26,601 nt of DNA, from the IMG/VR virus record IMGVR_UViG_3300021963_000559, positions 1 to 26,601 of that record; one strand, 5' to 3'. This DNA comes from a virus. The notes under the pieces were generated by a model, which saw nothing but the letters and a program-made list of their open reading frames with translations, had not been told where the DNA came from and made no database searches. Positions 1 to 8,278 of the stretch are shown piece by piece. The position numbers were made by a program, and so were the translations under genes. Position 1 is the stretch's first letter, and each line of letters starts with the position of its first letter.

Positions 1-560
1 CTAGGGCAGTGTGGGTCTTCTTTGATAGCCAATTCAAGCAATGGCATATATTGGCCACGAGACTTGGTTGGGTCAGGATGGTGGCTGACCAAAAGCATAT
101 CTGTATGGGCATAGATCTCATTAGTTCTGCCATCAGGACGGGGATATTCATGGACAGGGTGATGCCAGTGATATCCATGGCGGTGGTGGATTTTCTCGTA
201 AAAGAACGATATTCCAGAACCCCAATCAAACTTGTATCTCAAACGAGTTGTTTCAGCAGTCCAAACCCTCTCAATCTCTTCCCGCCAACCTTCTTCCATA
301 ACTTCATCAAGATCTAATGAAATACAGACATCAAAATCACGGGGAATCATTGCAAGGGCAGCATCCCTAGCTTTATCAAACCGCCAAGGGCTAATGCAAA
401 TATCATGCACTTTTGCACCACATTCCAATGCTAGTTTTACAGTGTCATCAGTAGAGCCTGTATCTGCAATCAGAATCAGGTCTGCATCTTTAGCTGAATC
501 ACAAAAACGCTGAACAAATTGCTCTTCGTTTTTGGATATTGCATAAACTGCTATTTTCAT
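1..560 (-). CDS. Family 2 (GT-A) glycosyltransferase, C-terminus cut by window edge
   Basis: The gene starts at an ATG at 560 behind AGGAATAG and runs off the left edge, leaving 186 residues. The N-terminus (KIAVYAISKNEEQF) followed by a DTGSTDDT nucleotide-binding signature at about residues 33-40 and a DLDE (DxD-type) metal site near residue 83 is the classic GT-A fold of family 2 glycosyltransferases. These transfer sugar from a nucleotide-sugar donor. A His-rich stretch (HHRHGYHWHH) follows at about residues 124-133. It is the last visible gene of the tail-adhesin cassette, so it may glycosylate a virion protein or modify host surface sugars; that is inference. Acceptor and donor cannot be told from the sequence. 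Confidence 0.85.
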   Translation of the reverse strand, partial: MKIAVYAISKNEEQFVQRFCDSAKDADLILIADTGSTDDTVKLALECGAKVHDICISPWRFDKARDAALAMIPRDFDVCISLDLDEVMEEGWREEIERVWTAETTRLRYKFDWGSGISFFYEKIHHRHGYHWHHPVHEYPRPDGRTNEIYAHTDMLLVSHHPDPTKSRGQYMPLLELAIKEDPHCP

Positions 561-581
561 TGCTATTCCTATGCTATTAAA

Positions 582-818
582 TTACAAAGCTTGAATTTTG
601 GCTGTTAATGTGGCAAGTTCAGCCATTAATTGTTCTTTTGTTGGTGTAATCACAGTAGGCTCTATAACAACAGGTTCTGTAAATACGCCATTGGCATAAG
701 TCCAAAAAGGGCCAGCGTCAGGGCATTCCACCCAACCATTAGCAGACGCAATTTCTGCGTCAGCAATCACAACATTGCTAACAATGCTATTTTCAATAAT
801 TGCGTATCTGTTTGTCAT
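582..818 (-). CDS. Small tail-region protein (78 aa)
   Basis: I chose the ATG at 818 (MTNRYAIIENSIV) over an upstream start because AAGGAATA sits just before it. The N-terminal pattern, a strand-rich segment ending in GWVECPDAGPFWTY, then a PTKEQLMAELATLTAKIQAL helix, is common in small proteins encoded directly after phage tail fibre genes, some of which act as fibre chaperones. The C-terminal 20 residues look like a short coiled coil. It lies 8 bases after the glycine-rich adhesin gene and probably shares its transcript. A chaperone or assembly role is possible but not shown; the safe label is hypothetical tail-associated protein. Confidence 0.75.
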   Translation of the reverse strand: MTNRYAIIENSIVSNVVIADAEIASANGWVECPDAGPFWTYANGVFTEPVVIEPTVITPTKEQLMAELATLTAKIQAL

Positions 819-826
819 GTTATTCC

Positions 827-1849
827 TTACCAAGTGTAAACACGGCACAGGCCAGCACCACCAGCACCACCAGCACCAGAGTTGAAGCTGTTTAAAGATG
901 CACCGCCACCGCCACCGCCAGCGCCAAATGTGCCTCCCGCACCGCCAGCACCAGCTGCGGCAGCAAGACCATAGCCACCACCACCACCGCCTTGGCGACC
1001 TGAACCCGCAGTACCCGCAGTACCCGCAGCGCCCCCAGCACCACCGCCACCTGTAACTCCAGTAATTGAACCACCAGCAGAAGCATTGTAGAGGGTGTTA
1101 TCGCTTGCAATTAGACCTCCACAACCACCACCAGGGCCGCCTTGAAATGAACAGCCCCCTGCATCTCTTGCACTATAGTCAGTTGTTTTTGCGCCTCGAC
1201 CACCACCCCAACCTGACGCACCAGCATCTGCAACATAGCCTGAGCCGAAATGTCCATTTTCCGATGGAGTACTTGGCTGCCCTCCACCAGTACCACTGCC
1301 AGCCGATAACGCACCGCCACCAGCACCTCCAAAAGTTTGTGGGCCAGTATTGGGGCCACCTTGCCCAGCACCACCACCAAACGCTGTTAAATATGTTCCA
1401 AAAGTTGTGTTACCACCATTTGTTCCATTGTTTCCGTCTGTGCTATCTACAGTTATTGCCGCACCGCCTGTACCACCAGCAGCAATGGTTACTGTGACTG
1501 TAGAAGTAAGGTCAGAGGCTTTAAATAGACGCTGTGTGTAAGCACCGCCACCACCGCCTGATCCACCCAATCGATTTGTGCTTGTTGCACCTCTGCGACC
1601 AGAACCACCACCACCAGCACCACCCCAACATTCAACCATTACAAAGGTTGCGCCAGAGGGTTTAGTCCAAGTGCCTGTGGATGTGAACTCTTGAAGATTT
1701 GCTCCACCACCAATAGTACCCCAAGTGCCATCACCTAAAAGTGCAGTAGAAGCTGATGGAGTACCAGTAGCATTGATACCAGTAACATTTAATGTTCCTG
1801 TACTTGTTAAATTGTCGGCAAAGTTGCCTAAATTGCGTGGGATGCTCAT
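827..1849 (-). CDS. Glycine-rich tail adhesin/fibre tip protein (340 aa)
   Basis: The start at 1849 follows AGGAGTAATT. Residues 1-50 (MSIPRNLGNFADNL, then LNVTGI and LGDGTWGT) match the short connector seen at the N-terminus of many phage fibre-tip proteins. From about residue 51, EFTSTGTWTKPSGATFVMVECWGG opens a glycine-rich domain that continues to the C-terminus with many GGGG and GAGG tracts and ends GGAGLCRVYTW. Glycine-rich domains of this sort occur in phage adhesins; the gp38 adhesins of T4-like phages fold such tracts into packed polyglycine-II helices. A receptor-binding role is inferred from this and from its place among fibre genes. It is the second glycine-rich protein in the cassette. 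Confidence 0.85.
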   Translation of the reverse strand: MSIPRNLGNFADNLTSTGTLNVTGINATGTPSASTALLGDGTWGTIGGGANLQEFTSTGTWTKPSGATFVMVECWGGAGGGGSGRRGATSTNRLGGSGGGGGAYTQRLFKASDLTSTVTVTIAAGGTGGAAITVDSTDGNNGTNGGNTTFGTYLTAFGGGAGQGGPNTGPQTFGGAGGGALSAGSGTGGGQPSTPSENGHFGSGYVADAGASGWGGGRGAKTTDYSARDAGGCSFQGGPGGGCGGLIASDNTLYNASAGGSITGVTGGGGAGGAAGTAGTAGSGRQGGGGGGYGLAAAAGAGGAGGTFGAGGGGGGASLNSFNSGAGGAGGAGLCRVYTW

Positions 1850-1851
1850 AA

Positions 1852-2211
1852 TTACTCCTGAGTAAGTGGGTATTGAGTAAGCAATTCAAACGCTTGCTCT
1901 GGGGTGATGTCTTGGGATGCGACAGCGTCAACATCACTTCCATCCCGAATTGCATGGATGCAACAAAAAATGGTGTTTGGCTCTTTGGCAATGAACTGAT
2001 GCACGATGCCCTTGGGTGTAACGATTAAGTGTGGGGCAGTAAAGTCTTTCTCACCATTATCATGTTTCATTGTGACTGAGCCAGTTGCCAACAAAGTAAT
2101 GTGGTCAAAAACATGGGCATGACCATTGTGTGTGTCACCAACATTTAAGAATTGGTGCATCTTGACAAACACGTTGTCAACAAGTTTGAGGTCTGTAACT
2201 GGATTAGACAC
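1852..2211 (-). CDS. Cupin-fold small protein (119 aa)
   Basis: The gene begins at a GTG (2211) preceded by AGGAG at 2216-2220 and overlaps the upstream gene by 8 bases. Cupin motif 1 is visible as GDTHNGHAHVFDHITLLATG (about residues 25-44), with three His positioned for metal and an Asp where Glu is usual. Motif 2 is visible as TPKGIVHQF (about residues 65-73). Size and motif spacing fit a single-domain cupin. Cupins range from sugar epimerases and dioxygenases to non-enzymatic binders, so no reaction can be assigned. Its place between two adhesin genes, two genes from a glycosyltransferase, hints at surface-sugar chemistry or a virion component; this is inference. Confidence 0.75.
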   Translation of the reverse strand: MSNPVTDLKLVDNVFVKMHQFLNVGDTHNGHAHVFDHITLLATGSVTMKHDNGEKDFTAPHLIVTPKGIVHQFIAKEPNTIFCCIHAIRDGSDVDAVASQDITPEQAFELLTQYPLTQE

Positions 2212-2581
2212 GGGTTACTCCTGTTTGTACGTTTGCCATAGCCTGCTCCATTGGGAGGTTTCTCCAAGTGCAAGTGGATTCGTCAAATGTCCAGCCTTCA
2301 CCCTCTGGTTGCGGCTCTATAAAACCATCAAGACTTGGGTTGTAGGTGTAGCCGATGCCCGCAAAGTTTTTTCTAAAAGGGGTTTTGCCATTGGCATGCA
2401 CATTTGCCAAAGTGTTATAGCTTGTTTGCAGCCACGTAGTGTTTTCACCAAATAGTTGCTTGCATCTAGCAATCCCAAGGGCTTCTACCTCGTTGCCGTT
2501 TTCATCAAGCAAGTCAGCGTCAGCAATAGCAACAACTCGCAGAACAATGTTGTTTGTATCTAGTTCAGCAAAGTAAGCCAT
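2204..2581 (-). CDS. Small phage tail-region protein (125 aa)
   Basis: The ATG at 2581 is preceded by GGAG nine bases upstream and overlaps the TAA of the previous gene as TAATG, which indicates translational coupling. The protein reads [17 protein letters not shown], then QTSYNT and FRKNFAGIGYTYNPSLDGF, and ends with a WTFDESTCTWRN-like segment. This pattern is very common in small proteins beside fibre genes in aquatic phages, where it is listed as hypothetical. A structural or fibre-associated role is likely from context. No catalytic motif is visible. Confidence 0.8.
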   Translation of the reverse strand: MAYFAELDTNNIVLRVVAIADADLLDENGNEVEALGIARCKQLFGENTTWLQTSYNTLANVHANGKTPFRKNFAGIGYTYNPSLDGFIEPQPEGEGWTFDESTCTWRNLPMEQAMANVQTGVTRV

Positions 2582-3435
2582 TATTGAAATCTCCACTTAA
2601 TAACGACAATACCGCTACCGCCAGAAGCACCATTGTTTGAACCACAACTACCGCCACCGCCACCGCCCGTATTTGCAGTTCCGTTTGTGCCAGTAGATGT
2701 GCTACCCGCACCACCGCCTCCACTGCCTCCACTTCCAGCACCAGCAAACCCAGAACCGCCACCGCCACCAGCATAAGTTACAGATGTGCCCGTAATAGAA
2801 GAAGCTGCTCCATTACCACCATTTCTTCCTATACTGGCATTAGTAGCAGTAGTCCCAGCAGCACCTTTGCCACCACCACCACCACCAGAAAAACCAACTT
2901 TTACTGCGTTAGCACCATTACCACCATTGTTGCCTTGGCCAGAAGTTCCAGCACCGCCAGCACTGCCAGAACCTCCGCCTCCAGACCCGCCCGATGCGCC
3001 TGCAAAAACATTTCCGCCGCCGCCACCGCCAGTAGAAACAATTAAAGAACCAATGCTTGAACTATTACCATTATTTCCAGTACCACCAGTAGCCTTGCCA
3101 ACCCCCCCAGCACCAACAGTAACTGTGTAAGCAGTAGCTGTTACCGCTTGTCCAGAAGCCGCCCGCATACCGCCAGCACCACCACCTCCAGTACCACCAG
3201 CGTTGTCGTTAGTTCGGCTAGTTCCACCACCACCAGCAACAACTAGGTATTCAACGACTGCGCCTTCTGTTGGGTCTACTCCAAGAGAGTTAACTGTAAA
3301 ACTACCAGAAGAAGTAAATGAAGCAATTTTGTAATTGCCAGAAGTGGTGACAGTTGCGCCAGATGTTGTAGCATCCATGTATGGAACACCAAACGACCTT
3401 TGGTTTTGGAAAGTAGCTTGTAAAGCACCACTCAT
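2581..3435 (-). CDS. Glycine-rich tail adhesin-like protein (284 aa)
   Basis: The start at 3435 ([15 protein letters not shown]) overlaps the TGA of the collagen-like fibre gene as ATGA and has GGGAG upstream, so it is preferred over an in-frame start nine codons earlier. Residues 1-65 form an ordinary N-terminal part with [17 protein letters not shown] and [12 protein letters not shown]. The rest is glycine-rich with repeated GGGGGG and GGSGGGG tracts and ends [13 protein letters not shown]. It shares its architecture with the glycine-rich protein at 827-1849 but not a simple sequence repeat with it. It is probably a receptor-binding or fibre-tip protein; the evidence is composition and context. 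Confidence 0.82.
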   Translation of the reverse strand: MSGALQATFQNQRSFGVPYMDATTSGATVTTSGNYKIASFTSSGSFTVNSLGVDPTEGAVVEYLVVAGGGGTSRTNDNAGGTGGGGAGGMRAASGQAVTATAYTVTVGAGGVGKATGGTGNNGNSSSIGSLIVSTGGGGGGNVFAGASGGSGGGGSGSAGGAGTSGQGNNGGNGANAVKVGFSGGGGGGKGAAGTTATNASIGRNGGNGAASSITGTSVTYAGGGGGSGFAGAGSGGSGGGGAGSTSTGTNGTANTGGGGGGSCGSNNGASGGSGIVVIKWRFQ

Positions 3436-5534
3436 GTCAGACCACTCCCGCTGATGAGCCAAGTTGTTGAAGTCATCTTAATTGCAGTTGCTGAACCATA
3501 TTGAGCCAGACTTCGTGAACCTGTAGTTCCAGCAGAAGACAAATACATTGTGTCAGTAGTAATTGCAATCGTCACTACTTGAGATGTCATATTTACAAAT
3601 GTGATAGCAGTACCAATAGGATACGCTACAGAACTATTTGCAGGGATTGTGAATGTTCTTGCATTAGCATCAGTTGATGGGTGGAATATATGCTTTCCAG
3701 CATCAGCAAGAACTAATGTGTAAGCAGCAGACTGACTATTCTGAGGAATGTTTAAATAACCAATATTTTGGGTCGGGTCACCTGCAAATGATGAAGTCCC
3801 CCATGCAGTGCCAGTAGATACCGCAATACCGCTTGCGGGATAAACCATGGTGGCAGAAGAGCCTGTTGGACCTGTAGGACCTGTAACAGATGGACCTGTT
3901 GGGCCTGTTGGGCCTGTAGGAGCTACGTTAACAGTGTAATAAGCAATAGTTTCAACAATGTCACCTGCAGTAGCACCAACTGCCAAAACAACTGATGTGC
4001 CATCTGTAGCGGTATAGTCTGTTCCATTTAAAAACACACCATTTAAATAAACTTCAACAAAACCTACTGTGTATGTAACAGAAAATGTTGTTTGACTTGC
4101 AGTTGCAGTAAAACTTGTGCGTGTGTAAGTAGCATTAAGAGCTGCGCCCGTAGGACCTGTGGGACCCAAAGCTCCAGCTACGCCTGTGGGTCCAGTAGGT
4201 CCCGCAACAGTTGAAACGGCTCCAGTAGGTCCTGTGGGTCCAACTGTTCCCGTATCACCTGTGGGACCTGTAGGACCTGCAACTGTAGATGCCGCACCAG
4301 TAGCTCCTGTCGGACCTGTGGGGCCAGTAATTGAAGTTCCTGTGCTACCTGTAGGACCTGTAGGACCAACAGATCCTGTTGGACCAAGGTTGGTGTACAT
4401 CACCTGAGTAGCAGTAAAAATTATTGATGGCGTTCTTGGATAACCGCCACTGGCAGCAAGTGTTTCTAAACTAACGCTTGTAGTTGCTGTTTGCCAAAAT
4501 ACTTGGATGTAATCAGATGCAGCAAGTTCTAATACAAAATTAACTGTAAAAACTTCTGATGAATATGCACTGCCTTGTTTATCAGGAACATCGTAATGAG
4601 AATTTGTATCTGCTAAATTTGTGCCGTTTTTCTTTAGCCAAATTTGTGTAGATCCATTAGATGTGCTTGTGTTTGTAAATTGAATTGAAAATGTCAGGCT
4701 ATAAACACCTGCATTTGCAAAAGTTACACGACTACTAGAAACAATTGATACACCATTATTTGCCGCATCTGCAGTGTTTATGGTAATTGCTTGCGGAGTA
4801 TTTATTGCAGCAACAGTTTGAGTTGTTGTGTCCCAAAAAGAACCCCAATAAGCCAAAGCACCGCCTGGCCCTGTAGGTCCAAGTGCGCCTGTGGGACCTG
4901 TGGGTCCTGCAATTCCTGTACTGCCTGTGGGGCCAACATTTCCTGTATTTCCCGTAGGACCTGTGGGACCTGCAACTGTTGAAGCAGCACCTGTTTCGCC
5001 AGTAGGTCCTGTTGCGCCCGTAGGTCCAGCAACACTTGAAGCCGCACCTGTTGGGCCTGTTGGACCAGTAGATCCTATTCCTGTAGGTCCTGTTGCGCCT
5101 GTTGGACCTACTGCCGTACTAGGTGCGCCTGTTGGACCTGTTGGGCCTGTTGCTCCTACTGATCCCGTAGGTCCTGCAACTGTAGATGCGGCTCCCGTAG
5201 GGCCTGTAGGTCCTGCGCTACCTGTTGGGCCTGTAGGTCCAATAGTACCTGCAAATGGAGCAGGAACTGTCCAAACTAAAGCAGCAGTACTGCGAGAATT
5301 GACAAGAGAAATAGAAAACCAAATAGTATTTGTAGGATTAGAAGGAGGAGCAGTTGTCCATCCTGTGGGAGGCACTCCTACATTGGTAGCAAAATTCCAA
5401 GAACCGCCAGTTGGAGTTGCAGGTTGTGTTGCTGAATCTTGAAAAATAAACCACTCAAAATACGTTCCACCAAAATTAACAGTGTTGCCGTATAAACCAA
5501 CAGATTCGGAACTGCCGTAAATGCTTGTAGCCAT
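3432..5534 (-). CDS. Collagen-like tail fibre with central C1q/TNF-like domain (700 aa)
   Basis: The start at 5534 follows AAGGAAAAATT. Visible architecture: a non-repetitive N-terminus at residues 1-98 (probably virion attachment); a collagen-like Gly-Pro-Thr tract at about 99-225; a beta-rich globular domain at about 226-383 resembling C1q/TNF-like jelly rolls ([23 protein letters not shown]); a second collagen tract at about 384-466; a domain at about 467-537 with [19 protein letters not shown], common in phage fibres; a short third collagen tract; and a 140-residue C-terminal part rich in Ala, Ser and Thr. Collagen-like G-X-Y tracts form trimers, so this is predicted to be a trimeric fibre shaft with receptor-binding knobs. 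It is the first fibre gene after the adaptor. Confidence 0.87.
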   Translation of the reverse strand: MATSIYGSSESVGLYGNTVNFGGTYFEWFIFQDSATQPATPTGGSWNFATNVGVPPTGWTTAPPSNPTNTIWFSISLVNSRSTAALVWTVPAPFAGTIGPTGPTGSAGPTGPTGAASTVAGPTGSVGATGPTGPTGAPSTAVGPTGATGPTGIGSTGPTGPTGAASSVAGPTGATGPTGETGAASTVAGPTGPTGNTGNVGPTGSTGIAGPTGPTGALGPTGPGGALAYWGSFWDTTTQTVAAINTPQAITINTADAANNGVSIVSSSRVTFANAGVYSLTFSIQFTNTSTSNGSTQIWLKKNGTNLADTNSHYDVPDKQGSAYSSEVFTVNFVLELAASDYIQVFWQTATTSVSLETLAASGGYPRTPSIIFTATQVMYTNLGPTGSVGPTGPTGSTGTSITGPTGPTGATGAASTVAGPTGPTGDTGTVGPTGPTGAVSTVAGPTGPTGVAGALGPTGPTGAALNATYTRTSFTATASQTTFSVTYTVGFVEVYLNGVFLNGTDYTATDGTSVVLAVGATAGDIVETIAYYTVNVAPTGPTGPTGPSVTGPTGPTGSSATMVYPASGIAVSTGTAWGTSSFAGDPTQNIGYLNIPQNSQSAAYTLVLADAGKHIFHPSTDANARTFTIPANSSVAYPIGTAITFVNMTSQVVTIAITTDTMYLSSAGTTGSRSLAQYGSATAIKMTSTTWLISGSGLT
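3861..5240 (-). repeat. Collagen-coding Gly-X-Thr repeat tracts
   Basis: Three tracts inside the fibre gene (about 4860-5240, 4137-4385 and 3861-3923) repeat a nine-base unit that reads GPT on the minus strand. The + strand shows recurring CCTGTNGG blocks. The copies differ at third codon positions, so they look like old or diversified repeats and not recent slippage. The tracts could recombine and change fibre length. Confidence 0.85.
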
Positions 5535-5543
5535 AATTTTTCC

Positions 5544-6530
5544 TTACTTGAACGAATAGCGGTAGTTACGAGGTTGGAATTCAGATGTCAAATGCTGATC
5601 ACCACCAAGCCATTTACCCTTAAAGTTCTGATCTTGAATTAAACCATACGCATCTTCGTATCTAGCATTCCATTTTTGAGCTTCTTCATTGTTTTTGTTT
5701 TTATCGTAATAAGCCCACAAAGTTGCGTACATATAACCCTCAGGAAATGATGCAAGAGCCGCATTGTTTTGAACAATGGGTTCTAAAGTATCGCCTGTTG
5801 GTCCAAACAAAAATGGAAACGTGCGTTGATAGTACGCTTTGATTTCTACGTTTTCACCAGGGTTTGGAGTGAACACATAACGCTGACCAACTTCAGAAAA
5901 TGAGGCACGAATCACACGGGGTACACCAAATGGACGAACATAAAGTTGGTCAATCATGCGTCTACGAATAATTTCTCGGTCACCAACTCGGTCATAAATA
6001 ATCCAAGGACCCATAGAGGCAGCAGGAGTGCCTGGCGGGACTTGGCTATTAGGTGTTTCTTGGAAAAACAGAATAGGCTTGTTCATGTCGGCAGGAATAT
6101 CTGCCATACCTTGAGAATCAGTCAGCAAAGTTGCAGGTGTTCCACCATAAGGATCTGAACGTAAAGCAGGTAATTCAATAGTACGCATTTTCAGTTCACA
6201 TAACTGAATGCAAGACATAATTTCGGATGTAGATTGCGTAGGCAATTTAAGAATAGCTACAGGATATGTACTATTTGCCCAAATACCTTCAATGTCGCTT
6301 ACTGTAATAGTTGTGCTTGTTACATCTAAAACAGTTGTATAAGCTTTTAAAACGCTTGTACCAATAAAGTCCCCAACCATGACAATACCAACGGCAGATG
6401 CAGATGTTGTAATAACATTTGTCGTTGTATTAAATGCAGTGGCATTAATGCCTGTTGTGGTTGGAATGGCTCCCACCCATTGCGCTACTCGGCTAACTAG
6501 AGCGTTACCGGATTGGATGAAAAGAGCCAT
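5544..6530 (-). CDS. Head-to-tail adaptor protein, SU10-like (328 aa)
   Basis: The start at 6530 follows AAGGATGTCTT. The C-terminal third has the pattern of phage adaptor proteins of the SU10 type: a beta strand pair ending IKAYYQRTFPFL, then a segment with ASFPEGYMYATLWAYYD and a helix KWNARYEDAYGLIQDQ. In related short-tailed phages this protein binds the portal ring and forms the platform for the tail nozzle and fibres. The N-terminal part (VGAIPTTTGINATAF and a GDFIGTSVL-type beta region) is strand-rich. It lies between the capsid block and the fibre genes, as expected. The family call rests on recalled sequence patterns, so an alternative is a collar or tail-accessory protein of similar fold. 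Confidence 0.72.
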   Translation of the reverse strand: MALFIQSGNALVSRVAQWVGAIPTTTGINATAFNTTTNVITTSASAVGIVMVGDFIGTSVLKAYTTVLDVTSTTITVSDIEGIWANSTYPVAILKLPTQSTSEIMSCIQLCELKMRTIELPALRSDPYGGTPATLLTDSQGMADIPADMNKPILFFQETPNSQVPPGTPAASMGPWIIYDRVGDREIIRRRMIDQLYVRPFGVPRVIRASFSEVGQRYVFTPNPGENVEIKAYYQRTFPFLFGPTGDTLEPIVQNNAALASFPEGYMYATLWAYYDKNKNNEEAQKWNARYEDAYGLIQDQNFKGKWLGGDQHLTSEFQPRNYRYSFK

Positions 6531-6539
6531 AAGACATCC

Positions 6540-7049
6540 TTATTTGGTCGGGACAATTGGATTATAAGGCAGTGGAATTTTTCCGCTAGGGTGGCAAACA
6601 AAATCACTGTAAAACTGGTTCACAATTGCATAAAAAAGGATTTTGTCCTTTTTGTCTTGTTTAATCAAATCCCAAGGGCGGTTGTTAAACCACTTGCCAC
6701 TTATTTCATGGGCAAAGCATTTTGGTAGATTCATAGCCTCAAAAGTACCCGCAAATATTGGGTTATCTGTTGTGCCCATCATCTTATAAAACTCTCTGCG
6801 CTCTTTGCAATATTCCCTGACAGATTCCACGTTTTTTTGCTCATACTGAACATAACGCTCACCATCAATAGCCCCAACTTTATAGTTCATGTTGGGTGTG
6901 CTAAATGTCTGCGACCATGTTCCCGATTTAACCTCGTTGAACATTTTGTCGTTTTTAATTAACGCACCTTCCAAACCACCTGCAAGAACACCACCTGTAT
7001 AGTAGTCTTCGTTGACTTTGGCTTCTTCGTTGTTGAGATTCAATTCCAT
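6540..7049 (-). CDS. Uncharacterised protein between capsid and adaptor genes (169 aa)
   Basis: I do not recognise this family. The ATG at 7049 is preceded by GGAG with a six-base gap; an ATG four codons upstream (7061) is possible but has a poorer site. The protein is charged and mixed, with YYTGGVLAGGLEGALIK near the N-terminus, a KERREFYKMMG helix in the middle and a proline-rich end (HPSGKIPLPYNPIVP). No membrane segment, Cys pair or catalytic motif is visible. It sits in the slot that holds head-completion or connector genes in many phages, so a structural role is likely but not shown. Confidence 0.75.
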   Translation of the reverse strand: MELNLNNEEAKVNEDYYTGGVLAGGLEGALIKNDKMFNEVKSGTWSQTFSTPNMNYKVGAIDGERYVQYEQKNVESVREYCKERREFYKMMGTTDNPIFAGTFEAMNLPKCFAHEISGKWFNNRPWDLIKQDKKDKILFYAIVNQFYSDFVCHPSGKIPLPYNPIVPTK

Positions 7050-7108
7050 GCCATGCTCCATGATTTTCCAAAGAAGGCCCGTTAGGACCCTCTTCAGAAA
7101 CCCTAAGG

Positions 7109-8263
7109 TTAGGCCAAGTAACGCTGTACTTGTGCAGATGCACGAGGTGTAGTCACCACAGCACCTGTTGTCATGCCAGCCAAAACAGCAACACCAGCAG
7201 GATTACGCACAATCAATGTGCCTTCCATGATGTACTGATCCAAAGAGGCATCAGCGTTAGAGAACACTTCGTTGTTAGGACCAAGTTCACGCAAAGAACC
7301 CCACTGAACAACGTCAGGGTTCAGGAACAAGATGGAAGTGTTGTCTGCACCAGTTTGATCCATGACCCATGAGTCATCGATCTGGTAGGTGTAGTTGAAG
7401 TCACCTTCGTATGTACCAATCGTGTCACCCTTGTCAGCAGGGTTAAATCGGTTGATAGAACGGCTCTGAGGAATGTTGTCAGAGATAGATGTACGCAATG
7501 ATGTTGGGACTACCATGTTGGTAATCTTTGCATTAAAGCGTTGTTCAGCGGTGGTAACCAACTGCTTGTACAGCACAGGGCTGAAAGCTTGCAGAGTTTG
7601 ACCTGTAGAGAAGCTGAAATAACCCAAACCAGAGTTACTCAACACGCCATTGAAAGGAGTGTTGGTAGAAGTGGCAGAAGTTGTGTCATTGCTATCAGAA
7701 GCAGCCAAGTTCAGAACGGCAGTACCAGAAGTTGGGTTGCCTGAACGTGTGCCAGCAAAAGAATACAAAGAACCAAAACGACGACCATTGTTGGGTGATG
7801 CGCCTTGAGTAGCAGCTTGGCCTGAGTACTTGATGGAAGCACCATCAGCACGAACCATTTGCAACTCAACGTCAAACATGATCTCAGTCAATTGTTTGAC
7901 TTCTTGATATGCTTGTGGGTCGCCACCAGCTTGTTCCACGGCACGAGCAGTACCTGTAGCACCAATCACAGTCGTAAAGATCTGTGTGTAGTTGCCCAAG
8001 TTAGAACGTGTGTTAGAAGCGGCAGCAGTTGCGTCAACGGCAGCACCTTCCAATTTAGCGTTCAATGCGGGTGTGCGGAAATAGTCGTTAGGCCAAATGT
8101 GCAAAGTCGAATTGATTTTGCGTTTTTTGCTCATAGCCATGTTAGTAATCGGTGTACGATCTTTAACATAGTTAGAAACAGTCATATCGAGGTCTTTAAC
8201 CACGATGTCGGTTGCGTATGCGCCATTACCATTACCTAAAGAGGTAGATGTAATCGTTGCCAT
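7109..8263 (-). CDS. Major capsid protein, DUF5309/SU10-like (384 aa)
   Basis: The start at 8263 follows AGGAGAATTACT, the best ribosome site in the late block, as expected for the most abundant virion protein. The N-terminus (TTS-type residues, IVVKDLDMTVSNYVKDRTPI) and the following HIWPNDYFRTPALNAKLEG, then TQIFTTVIGATGTARAVE, match the DUF5309 capsid family, which includes the phage SU10 capsid protein and adopts the HK97 fold. The later GDFNYTYQIDDSWVMDQ and REL-type segments fit its C-terminal domain. Scaffold and portal genes lie directly upstream. No protease gene or separate delta domain is seen. Confidence 0.88.
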   Translation of the reverse strand: MATITSTSLGNGNGAYATDIVVKDLDMTVSNYVKDRTPITNMAMSKKRKINSTLHIWPNDYFRTPALNAKLEGAAVDATAAASNTRSNLGNYTQIFTTVIGATGTARAVEQAGGDPQAYQEVKQLTEIMFDVELQMVRADGASIKYSGQAATQGASPNNGRRFGSLYSFAGTRSGNPTSGTAVLNLAASDSNDTTSATSTNTPFNGVLSNSGLGYFSFSTGQTLQAFSPVLYKQLVTTAEQRFNAKITNMVVPTSLRTSISDNIPQSRSINRFNPADKGDTIGTYEGDFNYTYQIDDSWVMDQTGADNTSILFLNPDVVQWGSLRELGPNNEVFSNADASLDQYIMEGTLIVRNPAGVAVLAGMTTGAVVTTPRASAQVQRYLA

Positions 8264-8278
8264 AGTAATTCTCCTGAA

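Noticed and set aside
2786-3130. Proline-rich open frame on the plus strand opposite a glycine-rich adhesin
   Set aside because: Glycine codons read as proline on the other strand; no start signal and no conserved pattern.
3861-5240. Regular repeats considered as a CRISPR-like array
   Set aside because: The unit is nine bases, coding and without unique spacers; no cas gene is present.
4159-5442. Open frames on the plus strand reading Gly-Pro-Val repeats opposite the collagen tracts
   Set aside because: They are the complement of the nine-base collagen units and have no ribosome sites; the minus-strand fibre gene spans them fully.
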